Shown: positions 1-5,505 of the stretch, one piece after another
Position numbering within the stretch: position 1 is the stretch's first letter
How the letters are laid out: each line of letters starts with the position of its first letter
Origin: Planctomycetota bacterium
Lineage (GTDB): Bacteria; Planctomycetota; Phycisphaerae; WQYP01
DNA: 6,792 nucleotides
Assembly (NCBI GenBank): GCA_021799715.1
Contig: JAJYZY010000125.1
Span: forward strand, 1 to 6,792
Reading direction: 5' to 3'
Position numbers and translations under genes: made by a program
The notes under the pieces: generated by a model
The model's input: the letters and a program-made list of their open reading frames with translations, nothing else
Databases searched by the model: none
Told to the model about the DNA's origin: nothing

Positions 1-35
1 AGGAGTCAGGAGTCAGGAGTCAGGAGTTAGGAGGG
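1..35. repeat. AGGAGTC heptamer tandem array
   Basis: Three exact AGGAGTC units are followed by AGGAGTT and a degenerate AGGAGGG. The array starts at the first base of the window, so it may continue outside it. The unit looks like a Shine-Dalgarno sequence, but no credible gene follows. It is best read as a simple intergenic repeat. Confidence 0.85.
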
Positions 36-63
36 TTTTGAAGCGCTGCGCTTTCAATTTCTT

Positions 64-269
64 CCGGGTTCAAGATTCAAGGTTCAGAGTATTGATCCAC
101 AGATTTCTCAGATTACGCGGATGCAGCGCGTTGAGCACGGAGCATTTCGCATTTGGCATTTGCAACAGGAATTTTCGCCACAAAGGCATAAAGGCGCAGC
201 AACAGTATTGGTCAGTATTAACAGTATGGATCAGTATTAACAGTATTGATCGGTATATTCAGTACCTGC
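64..269 (+). repeat. Composite repeat element, copy 1
   Basis: Sequence rich in GGTTCAAGATTCAAGGTTCA (about 67-86) is followed, after roughly 110 bp, by a 9-mer array and then TTCAGTACCTGC (258-269). A second locus (5206-5389, opposite orientation) has the same order and ends in TTCAGTACCCGC. The shared components and shared array end suggest one dispersed element family. Neither copy has an ORF resembling a transposase, so any movement would need to be helped from elsewhere. The outer boundaries are approximate. Confidence 0.5.
201..266 (+). repeat. Degenerate 9-bp tandem array (NNCAGTATT), about 7 units
   Basis: Units read AACAGTATT, GTCAGTATT, AACAGTATG, ATCAGTATT, AACAGTATT, ATCGGTATA and TTCAGTACC, with an extra G between some units. 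GTCAGTATT is the reverse complement of AATACTGAC, the unit of the larger array at 5250-5348. This copy is shorter and more diverged. Confidence 0.8.
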
Positions 270-293
270 CCCAAGCAGCGGAAATCATTGCTT

Positions 294-317
294 CCCGTGC
301 GCGCCGGGGCGGTCCAC
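294..317 (+). repeat. 24-bp dispersed GC-rich repeat, copy 1
   Basis: The block begins CCCGTGCG and ends CGGTCCAC. It is identical over 24 bases to 2046-2069, in the same orientation. Here it forms one side of a potential fold: GCGCGCC (299-305) can pair with GGCGCGC (341-347), and GGTCC (311-315) with GGACC (325-329). It lies about 40-90 bases past the stop of the minus-strand hydrolase gene, so the fold might help end that transcript, though there is no T-run. A looser relative may be at about 6720-6757. Confidence 0.75.
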
Positions 318-385
318 TCAACAGGGACCCCAAGCAGGCTGGCGCGCCGTTACGGTGCCCCTGTGTTTGCAATGCGATGGCCACT

Positions 386-1483
386 TCACCGGCACAGTTC
401 CCGCGCCGCCCACATCATTGAAAATTGGCCGTGCAGATTCCCGGTCTGCTTGGGGCGGCTGAGGTAATAGCCCCAGTTGTTGGCGTGTTCGGTGAGAATA
501 CACACGTCACGCACGTTGTATTTGCTGTCCAGATGGCGGCACAGCGCCAGCCATCCTTTTTTTACGGCCGTACGATATTTCTTGCCATGCAGCCAGCCAT
601 GGTTCACCCCCGTTGCCAGGGCGTAGGTGAACATGCCCGTGCAGGAGGATTCGTTCCACGCTTTGGGGTCATTGACCACTTGCCGCCACATGCCGTCTTT
701 GGCCTGATATGTAAGCAAACCAGCCATCATGGCCTTGTAGCTTTTCATGATTTTTCCATATCCCGGCATTGTTGCGGGCAATCCGGTGACAGCCTCCGTC
801 AGAGCCGAGGCCATCCAGCCATCGCCGCGTCCCCAATACACATGGGCTTTGATGCCATGAAAAAATAATCCGTCCGGCTGCTGAAAATCTCGGATAAACA
901 ACAGCAATTCCCGTATCGCCCGCCGGGCATAGCGCCGTTTATGCGTGATCTGCCAGGCGTGGATTTGTACCGCCGCGAGCTTGAACGCGCCATCCAGATA
1001 ATAATTGGTTTCCGGGCTTAGTTTGCCGGCAATGGGTTTATTCCATTGCGCATTGGCAAACCTCATGCCTAATTTCAGATACGGCTTTAAACCGGTCTGC
1101 TGATAGATTTCCAGCGGTAGAAGACCAAAGACACTGTTGTCCACATTGACCGGTGGTGGAATATATTTGCGGCCACGCCGTGTGAGAATCACCGCATAAC
1201 GCTTGACCACCGCCGCAAGCAGCCGCTTGTGACCCAGGCTGCCGGTAAATCGGGCGGCCGCGTAACCCGCGCAGCTTTCCATGTAGGAAAAGCCGTGGGC
1301 CATGGCAAAATGTTTCCGCGCCAGAAGATTCCGCACCAGTTTGACTCCCACCGTGCCCGGTGCATCGCCCTTGGGCCATGGCCCCCATGTGCCTGCCGTT
1401 GTCGCCGCGCCACAGACTGCAACGCGCAGGGACAGCAGCATGACGGATACAAGCAGCAATAAACAATAACGTCGCACAGTCAT
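386..1483 (-). CDS. Secreted GH105-like glycoside hydrolase (unsaturated rhamnogalacturonyl hydrolase type)
   Basis: 365 residues, about the normal length for the family. GH105/GH88 enzymes remove unsaturated uronic acid sugars from oligosaccharides left by polysaccharide lyases, as in pectin rhamnogalacturonan breakdown. An N-terminal signal peptide is visible: basic RR, a hydrophobic run at about 8-23, and a likely cut near CGAA (24-27). Export to the periplasm or beyond is therefore expected. Family-like motifs are VDNSVFGLLPLEIY (114-127; D115 a candidate catalytic Asp), YYLDGAFKLA (161-170; D164 the second candidate), DGLFFHG (204-210), the strong signature WGRGDGW (217-223) and ESSCTGMFTYAL (278-289). 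These fit an alpha/alpha barrel. Start: an ATG directly precedes the signal peptide; an AGGA lies 11 bases upstream, a loose ribosome site. No other sugar-use genes adjoin it. The family call is firm; the substrate is not known. Confidence 0.88.
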   Translation of the reverse strand: MTVRRYCLLLLVSVMLLSLRVAVCGAATTAGTWGPWPKGDAPGTVGVKLVRNLLARKHFAMAHGFSYMESCAGYAAARFTGSLGHKRLLAAVVKRYAVILTRRGRKYIPPPVNVDNSVFGLLPLEIYQQTGLKPYLKLGMRFANAQWNKPIAGKLSPETNYYLDGAFKLAAVQIHAWQITHKRRYARRAIRELLLFIRDFQQPDGLFFHGIKAHVYWGRGDGWMASALTEAVTGLPATMPGYGKIMKSYKAMMAGLLTYQAKDGMWRQVVNDPKAWNESSCTGMFTYALATGVNHGWLHGKKYRTAVKKGWLALCRHLDSKYNVRDVCILTEHANNWGYYLSRPKQTGNLHGQFSMMWAARELCR

Positions 1484-1751
1484 GATCGCACCATTCCTGG
1501 TTCAAGAAAACATATTGACAGCAACCGCGCCGTCATGATCAGCGCATGATAACGCCGAAATTTAAATTCGCCCAATTCGGCTCGTCGCGATTCGGCGTGG
1601 CAATTGGTTTTCGAGCCGGGACGACAGGCGTTGCTCGATCTGAGTAAAGTGTTAATGGAATTCCGTTTTGTATTCGCAACGGGGCAGCACCGGCACGGTC
1701 AACCCAACGGTGGGGTAGCTGGTCCCCAAACCCGCCCAACCGCAATCGAAA

Positions 1752-1796
1752 AATATCGGATATATTGCCACGAACCGCCGCATATTCCGGAATATG
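1752..1796. promoter_or_regulatory. Pair of AT-rich dyads, including a perfect 16-bp palindrome
   Basis: CATATTCCGGAATATG at 1781-1796 is a perfect 16-base palindrome. About 30 bp upstream, AATAT (1752-1756) and ATATT (1762-1766) flank CGGAT. The dyad centres are close to three helical turns apart, so both would face the same side of the DNA. Perfect palindromes of this size often bind dimeric regulators. Which regulator, and whether the site is active, is unknown. It lies about 300 bp upstream of the hydrolase start and 480 bp upstream of the regulator start. Confidence 0.4.
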
Positions 1797-1896
1797 TTGA
1801 AAATCGAGGACGCCGCAGACGGCCGTTTGCCGCCCCAATGCGCTGCCGGCGGAGTTTCCAAACAGGCTCTGAGCCTGAGCAGGAGAGAAAACCGCT

Positions 1897-2029
1897 GATA
1901 ACGCGGATGCCGCGGATACGAAGGGGGGAATGTCCTTGCTCGTGACGCAACCGCTCAGTTCGATGGAGGTCCCATATTCAAGTCAGCGTCTCCGTCCAAT
2001 GAAACCCATCATCGATTATCCGCGTTATC
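1897..2029. repeat. Inverted GATAACGCGGAT repeat pair
   Basis: GATAACGCGGAT (1897-1908) and its reverse complement ATCCGCGTTATC (2018-2029) enclose about 110 bases. The matching extends imperfectly on both sides. Related sequence occurs at about 108-122 (CAGATTACGCGGATG) and 4933-4950 (CCACGGATTTCACGGATG), suggesting a loose intergenic repeat family. Confidence 0.55.
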
Positions 2030-2045
2030 CGCTTAGAGAGTTTAC

Positions 2046-2069
2046 CCCGTGCGCGCCGGGGCGGTCCAC
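2046..2069 (+). repeat. 24-bp dispersed GC-rich repeat, copy 2
   Basis: It is identical over all 24 bases to 294-317. Flanking sequence differs: the pairing arms found downstream of copy 1 are absent here. Conservation of only this core marks it as the repeated unit. Confidence 0.75.
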
Positions 2070-2188
2070 GCCCGTGTTTTCAAACAGGCTCTCAGGTATC
2101 CGTTTGCCGCACAAGTGTTAAAGGCGTACAATTTCAGCGGTAATCAGATGGGCCGGTTGGACTTGTCTATCAAAGATGCCGCCAGTTG

Positions 2189-2216
2189 CCGAGGTCATTA
2201 AAGTTCATCGCCTCGG
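2189..2216. promoter_or_regulatory. Inverted repeat upstream of the Rrf2-type gene
   Basis: CCGAGG (2189-2194) and CCTCGG (2211-2216) are perfect inverted arms around a 16-base AT-rich spacer, about 57-84 bases upstream of the regulator's ATG. It could be an operator for self-regulation or an RNA hairpin in the leader. No T-run follows, so it is a poor intrinsic terminator. Confidence 0.3.
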
Positions 2217-2272
2217 TCTGATTGAACCCGCCACGGCATGCGGGGGCGGCTCATTGGTGTAACGGGGTGTAC

Positions 2273-2710
2273 ATGCAGCTTTCCAAACGCACGCAATATG
2301 GAATTCGTGCACTGATCTGTTTGTGTGAAGCGTATCCCAGGGGCTACATCCAAACGCGGGAGCTTGCCGCCCGGGAAGGTTTGCCGCCGAAATTTCTTGA
2401 ATCCATTTTGTCGTCACTGGCACGCGGTAAGTTTTTAATTTCCAAAATAGGATCCATGGGAGGCTATCGCCTTGCCCGCAGTCCGGAGAACATTATAGTG
2501 GGGGAAGTTATTGGCCGGCTGGAAGGCAAGAAGCTCACGCAGGAAAATGTTGAACTTCATGACGACATGAAGCCAGGGGAAATGGCTGTGGAAATATTGC
2601 AAACCCGAATTTCCGCCGCCATGTGTGAAGTTATGGATTCCACAACGCTCGCGACGCTTGTGGAACAGGTCAACCAGAAAAGTCGCGGGGGGCAGATGTA
2701 CTATATATGA
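2273..2710 (+). CDS. Rrf2-family transcriptional regulator
   Basis: 145 residues, typical for Rrf2 winged-helix DNA-binding proteins (relatives IscR, NsrR, CymR). The N-terminus MQLSKRTQYGIRALICLCEA matches the family's opening helix. A helix-turn-helix follows at about 26-55 (QTRELAAREGLPPKFLESIL), then the wing with GSMGGYRLAR (60-69) and VGEVIGRLEG (76-85). It ends MYYI, which I recall from other Rrf2 proteins. The three clustered cysteines that hold an iron-sulfur cluster in IscR and NsrR are missing: the only cysteines are 16, 18 and 118. It therefore probably senses a small molecule or protein instead, as CymR does. ATG at 2273 is chosen over an upstream in-frame TTG (2222) because the family motif begins there and a GGGG lies 5 bases upstream. 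Its stop overlaps the next start (ATGA), making a two-gene operon. Its targets are unknown. Confidence 0.9.
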   Translation: MQLSKRTQYGIRALICLCEAYPRGYIQTRELAAREGLPPKFLESILSSLARGKFLISKIGSMGGYRLARSPENIIVGEVIGRLEGKKLTQENVELHDDMKPGEMAVEILQTRISAAMCEVMDSTTLATLVEQVNQKSRGGQMYYI

Positions 2711-3477
2711 CACCCGGACCCGCACCATCTTCGCCCGGTTTATCGCCGGGAAACGCGCCTAAATTGCCCCAGTCCGGCGGATTTCGCCGGCACCTGCAGT
2801 CGGTATTCATCGGCGGTTTTGTCGTTCTCATACCGCTGCTGGTCACGCTCTACATTGTGAGTTTTATTTACCACTTTGCCACAGGGTTTTCATATCCCGT
2901 CGCGCAGTGGATGCTCAAGTCCAATGTCTTCGGTCGCATTGCGCCGATTGATACCACCAAAGCCACGGGGTATCTGGCTCCCGTATTGGCTGTGGTGCTC
3001 ACTGCGGGATTTATCTACCTCATTGGCGTACTGAGCACGTTTGTCATCGGCCGGCAGATTCTCAATGTGGTGGATCGCTTTATTGAAAATTTGCCGCTGC
3101 TGAAAGGTATTTATGGTACCACCAAGCAGGTCATCGGCGTGTTTCGTCAAAGCGGCGGGGGAGCCGGGTTTCAGCGCGTGGTGCTCGTGGAATTCCCACG
3201 CCAGGGACTCTGGACCATCGCCTTTGTCACCAATGAAATCACGGACACATCGCGTGGAGAAAAATACGTCACGATATTTATCCCCATGACACCAAACCCG
3301 ACCAGCGGATTTTTTCAGATGGTGATGGAGCATGAAGTTCGCAACACGGATTGGACCGTGGATCAGGGCATTAAAATTGTTTTAAGCGGTGGCCTGCTGG
3401 CACCTACAGAATTGAACTTCGGCGACACGACATCCGTACCCGCAGTGCTGAAAACTGACGATGTCCCGTTGACCTGA
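2707..3477 (+). CDS. DUF502 family membrane protein
   Basis: 256 residues matching the DUF502 family (PF04367), integral membrane proteins of unknown function in many bacteria. A Pro/Gly-rich N-terminal tail (1-25) precedes two membrane segments at about 33-57 and 88-113. The soluble C-terminal half carries family-typical blocks: NLPLLKGIYGTTKQV (128-142), VLVEFPRQGLWTIAFVT (159-175), IPMTPNPTSGFF (192-203) and a late SGG (227-229). The TPNPTSG block is the most diagnostic. The start ATG overlaps the regulator's stop by four bases (ATGA). No ribosome site lies at normal spacing (GGGGGG ends 14 bases upstream), so translation is probably coupled to the upstream gene. The upstream regulator may control it. 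The proline-rich tail looks longer than in family members I recall. The family is firm; its biochemical role is not known. Confidence 0.9.
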   Translation: MTPGPAPSSPGLSPGNAPKLPQSGGFRRHLQSVFIGGFVVLIPLLVTLYIVSFIYHFATGFSYPVAQWMLKSNVFGRIAPIDTTKATGYLAPVLAVVLTAGFIYLIGVLSTFVIGRQILNVVDRFIENLPLLKGIYGTTKQVIGVFRQSGGGAGFQRVVLVEFPRQGLWTIAFVTNEITDTSRGEKYVTIFIPMTPNPTSGFFQMVMEHEVRNTDWTVDQGIKIVLSGGLLAPTELNFGDTTSVPAVLKTDDVPLT

Positions 3478-3556
3478 ACGATGCCGATACAATATCCCGC
3501 AGCGTGTCACGATCGGGCAATAGCATCATTGCAACGCGCAAGCACAAAATCCGATT

Positions 3557-4780
3557 TCAATTCAATGATTCAATATTGACCCTGGGAGCGGAAAGCAGAA
3601 TTCCCGCGGCCACAACCGCTAAAATGGCGGCATAGCCATACGCCCAAACCCATGATGCCTGAATGTTGTATAGCAACCCCATGAGGATGTTGGCGAAAAA
3701 CAGGCCCAGGCTGCGCGTGGCGGTTAATGCGCCCATGCCGCCGCCGGTTTTTTTCTGCGGGATAATCAGCGAAATAATGGTGGGTTCCAGCGTTTCAATT
3801 ACGCCCAGGGCCAGCCCCATCAGGGCCACAACCGGGTAATACAGGAACGCGGAGTTGTGCAGTGTGCTGACCACCGCCATGCCCGCCGCACCGATTCCAC
3901 CCGCCAGATAACCCGCCAGAGCCAGAGCTTTCACATTGCGCTTATTAAATTTGCCGACCACCAGTCCGGTCAGGGCCGATACGCCAAAAAATACGACATA
4001 TGCCAAAACCGCCAGGGCCCGGCTGCCGGTGGCCTGATCAACCGTTAGAATCGGAAAGCCGAAACTAAACGAGCTGAACCCATAAAGGCCGGTGGCCCAA
4101 AGCAATCGGTAGTACAGCCCGCGATTCCCCGCATCACTTGCCGGGGCGGATGTTGGCGTGACGGAAGACGGCGGAACAGGTTCTTCAATTTTCTTACTGC
4201 GCACCATGGCCAAAACCGCACTGGAACAAAGCAGTGGAATAATGGTGATCAGAAAAATGATTTTTAGCGGCGTGCTTCCCCAAATCAGGATCATTGCGCC
4301 AGTGGCGGCAAGAAAGCCGCCCCCGATATCCAGCGCGTGCAGAAAACCGAATGCGCGGCTGCGGTTGGTGCGGGAAACCATCTGCGCCATAAGCGTGCGG
4401 CGGGGTGGGGATCGGAAATTTCTGGCCCACCAGCCACCGGCAAACAGAGCCACCGCCGTTACCGGCGTGGCGGCCAATCCGGCAAGTGACAAAAGCGGAA
4501 TAAATAAATTGCCTGTAATGGCCATTTTTTTATGACCATAACGGTCGCCCAGTTGCCCGCCAATTAAACCGAATATTGCGCCAGGTCCATAACTGATGGC
4601 CGTTGCCAAGGCAAAAACCCAGACCGCCGCGTGCAGATTCATTACCAGAAAAAGGGGAAATATCGCCAGCACGGCCTGATAACCCAGATCGGCAAAACAT
4701 GCCGACAGACATATAAACAGCACATCGCGTGTGAGCCATGTGCTGTTTGTTTCTGATGTTGCGGCTATTGCATCATTCAT
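3557..4780 (-). CDS. Major facilitator superfamily (MFS) transporter
   Basis: 407 residues, normal for a 12-helix MFS permease of the inner membrane. MFS motif A is present as GGQLGDRYGHKK (74-85) between helices 2 and 3. A basic loop, WARNFRSPPRRTLMAQ (118-133), before helix 5 resembles a subgroup with R-x-P-x-R-type signatures. A charged, Pro/Ser-rich central loop (about 195-222) separates the two halves. The second half has a weaker A-like motif at GLVVGKFNKRNVK (272-284). The likely cargo (drug, sugar, organic acid) cannot be told from sequence. The gene stands alone, convergent with the DUF502 gene. No ribosome binding site is visible before its ATG, and a promoter-like pair sits almost at the start, suggesting a leaderless mRNA. 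Confidence 0.88.
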   Translation of the reverse strand: MNDAIAATSETNSTWLTRDVLFICLSACFADLGYQAVLAIFPLFLVMNLHAAVWVFALATAISYGPGAIFGLIGGQLGDRYGHKKMAITGNLFIPLLSLAGLAATPVTAVALFAGGWWARNFRSPPRRTLMAQMVSRTNRSRAFGFLHALDIGGGFLAATGAMILIWGSTPLKIIFLITIIPLLCSSAVLAMVRSKKIEEPVPPSSVTPTSAPASDAGNRGLYYRLLWATGLYGFSSFSFGFPILTVDQATGSRALAVLAYVVFFGVSALTGLVVGKFNKRNVKALALAGYLAGGIGAAGMAVVSTLHNSAFLYYPVVALMGLALGVIETLEPTIISLIIPQKKTGGGMGALTATRSLGLFFANILMGLLYNIQASWVWAYGYAAILAVVAAGILLSAPRVNIESLN

Positions 4781-4787
4781 AACACGG

Positions 4788-4816
4788 GTTTTACGGCCAT
4801 AATCGTTTCAGGTCAA
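4788..4816 (-). promoter_or_regulatory. Candidate promoter of the MFS gene, possibly leaderless
   Basis: On the minus strand TTGACC (4811-4816) lies exactly 17 bases before TAAAAC (4788-4793). They match the -35 and -10 consensus at 5/6 and 4/6. The -10 ends 7 bases before the ATG, so transcription would start at or next to the start codon. This fits the lack of a ribosome site, but the -10 is weak. Confidence 0.35.
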
Positions 4817-4957
4817 CCGTACGATGTGATATTACGGGATATCGGGCCTGTGGCCGCTTCCGCAACATGCCTGCGATTGCTTGCGAACACCATGAGCAGA
4901 TTACCCGTGAGTAATGACTAAAAGGGTTCGGGCCACGGATTTCACGGATGACCCGGC

Positions 4958-5185
4958 GCGGCGAAGCCGCAATTAAACATCACATAGCCGCCGGCTCTGC
5001 CGGCGGTAACCGTCCGCCAAAGGTGTGGTGTGCCGAGCTGGGAATTCTTCGCAGACCGCGAAGAATTTCACAGATTGTGACACCGATACGGAGACGAACA
5101 ATTGATCACGTCGCGCCGGCAGGGAATCTGGAAGGTAAGCCGGCGAGCCTGCTCGCCGCTGCTTGAGATTCCCCGGCACGCCGGG
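4958..5185. repeat. Cluster of strong hairpins
   Basis: Successive perfect dyads are GCGGC/GCCGC (4958-4970, loop GAA), CCGCCGGC/GCCGGCGG (4988-5006, loop TCT) and AATTCTTCGC/GCGAAGAATT (5043-5067, loop AGACC). Next come GGGAATCT/AGATTCCC (5122-5129 with 5166-5173) enclosing CGGCGAGC/GCTCGCCG (5141-5158), and CCCGGC/GCCGGG (5172-5185). The last two structures compete for 5172-5173. None is followed by a T-run on either strand, so they look more like REP/palindromic elements or a structured RNA than simple terminators. Confidence 0.6.
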
Positions 5186-5205
5186 CCAAGGCTTCAAATG
5201 CTAAA

Positions 5206-5389
5206 TTCCAGGTTCGAGATTCCAGGTTGCGGGTACTGAAGAAACTGCTAATACCGCTAATACTGACAATACTGACAATACTGACGATACTGACAATACT
5301 GACAATACTGACAATACTGATAATACTGATAATACTGACAATACTGTCTCCGTGAAACCAGTGGATTGGAATTCTGAACCTGGAACCAA
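5206..5389 (-). repeat. Composite repeat element, copy 2
   Basis: The element is flanked by a 10-bp inverted repeat, TTCCAGGTTC (5206-5215) and GAACCTGGAA (5376-5385), which encloses the 9-mer array. Read on the minus strand it runs from GGTTCCAGGTTCAGA through the array to TTCAGTACCCGC (complement of 5229-5240). This is the same order as copy 1 at 64-269. The reversed orientation and matching array end argue for a dispersed element rather than chance. Confidence 0.5.
5250..5348 (+). repeat. 9-bp tandem array (AATACTGAC), 11 units
   Basis: Eleven consecutive 9-bp units span exactly 99 bases. Six are exact AATACTGAC, two are AATACTGAT, and the others are AATACCGCT (first), GATACTGAC and AATACTGTC (last). 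Variants are concentrated at the edges, as expected from slippage or unequal exchange in the centre. Copy number probably varies between strains. Confidence 0.92.
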
Positions 5390-5466
5390 TACGGTTTTCA
5401 CGCGTCACTGCAAGCCCGAGTTCATGGGGGCTGATGCTGCACAATGCCGCACCTTGTCGCACGCGT

Positions 5467-5484
5467 GCCGGCAGGCTGCCCGGC
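5467..5484 (-). terminator. GC-rich dyad downstream of polyprenyl synthase
   Basis: GCCGG (5467-5471) can pair with CCGGC (5480-5484), with further partial pairing inside, about 22-40 bases past the TAA stop. It overlaps the edge of a GCACGCGTGC palindrome (5459-5468). Its position suits transcript ending or 3' protection, but there is no T-run after it on the minus strand, so the terminator call is weak. Confidence 0.25.
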
Positions 5485-5505
5485 GGAAGAGTTGATGCAG
5501 GGTGG

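Larger units (their letters stand above)
1..385. other. Gene-free, repeat-rich region downstream of the GH105-like gene
   Basis: No convincing gene is present. The stretch holds the heptamer array (1-35) and a small hairpin (AAGCGC at 41-46 with GCGCTT at 48-53). It also has GGTTCA-type sequence (about 64-89), CACAGATTT...ACGCGGATG-type repeat sequence (about 98-122), a CAGTATT 9-mer array (201-266) and a GC-rich structured repeat (294-347). Open frames across it have no recognisable domain and are built partly from repeat sequence. Confidence 0.7.
1484..2272. other. Long divergent intergenic region
   Basis: About 790 bp separates the minus-strand hydrolase from the plus-strand regulator, so promoters for both should lie here, although no clear -35/-10 pair was identified. 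It holds GCCGAA (1554-1559) inverted to TTCGGC (1576-1581) around an AATTTAAATT palindrome (1559-1568). It also holds two AT-rich dyads (1752-1796), CAAACAGGCTCT at both 1859-1870 and 2081-2092, and CCGTTTGCCGC at both 1823-1833 and 2100-2110. GATAACGCGGAT (1897-1908) is inverted at 2018-2029, and the second 24-bp repeat copy is at 2046-2069. Open frames here (for example plus-strand 1604-1945) resemble no known protein and overlap these repeats. Confidence 0.65.
4781..5505. other. Gene-free region with many hairpins and the large 9-mer array
   Basis: About 725 bp holds no convincing gene. It contains the putative permease promoter (4788-4816), a CCACGGATTTCACGGATG-type repeat (4933-4950), a hairpin cluster (4958-5185), composite repeat copy 2 (5206-5389), and a GC-rich dyad just past the polyprenyl synthase stop (5467-5484). 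Minus-strand frames over the array encode monotonous VSI or LSV peptides, a by-product of the 9-bp repeat. Confidence 0.7.

Noticed and set aside
38..421. Open frame of 127 codons starting TTG after an AGGAGGG
   Set aside because: The apparent ribosome site is the last unit of the AGGAGTC repeat, and the frame runs through the 9-mer array and GC-rich repeat with no protein-like domain.
1604..1945. Plus-strand frame of 113 codons in the divergent intergenic region
   Set aside because: No recognisable domain or ribosome site; Arg/Pro-rich composition and overlap with palindromes and repeats suggest chance.
3517..3532. GCAAT-N6-ATTGC as a terminator between the convergent genes
   Set aside because: Only a 5-bp AT-rich stem with no T-run on either side; too weak to annotate.
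5250..5348. Possible CRISPR array
   Set aside because: The 9-bp units are directly adjacent with no spacers, and no cas genes are present.
5106..5462. Minus-strand frames encoding VSIVSI or LSVLSV peptide repeats
   Set aside because: The peptide periodicity is forced by the 9-bp DNA repeat in any frame, and the flanking peptide is repeat and hairpin sequence.
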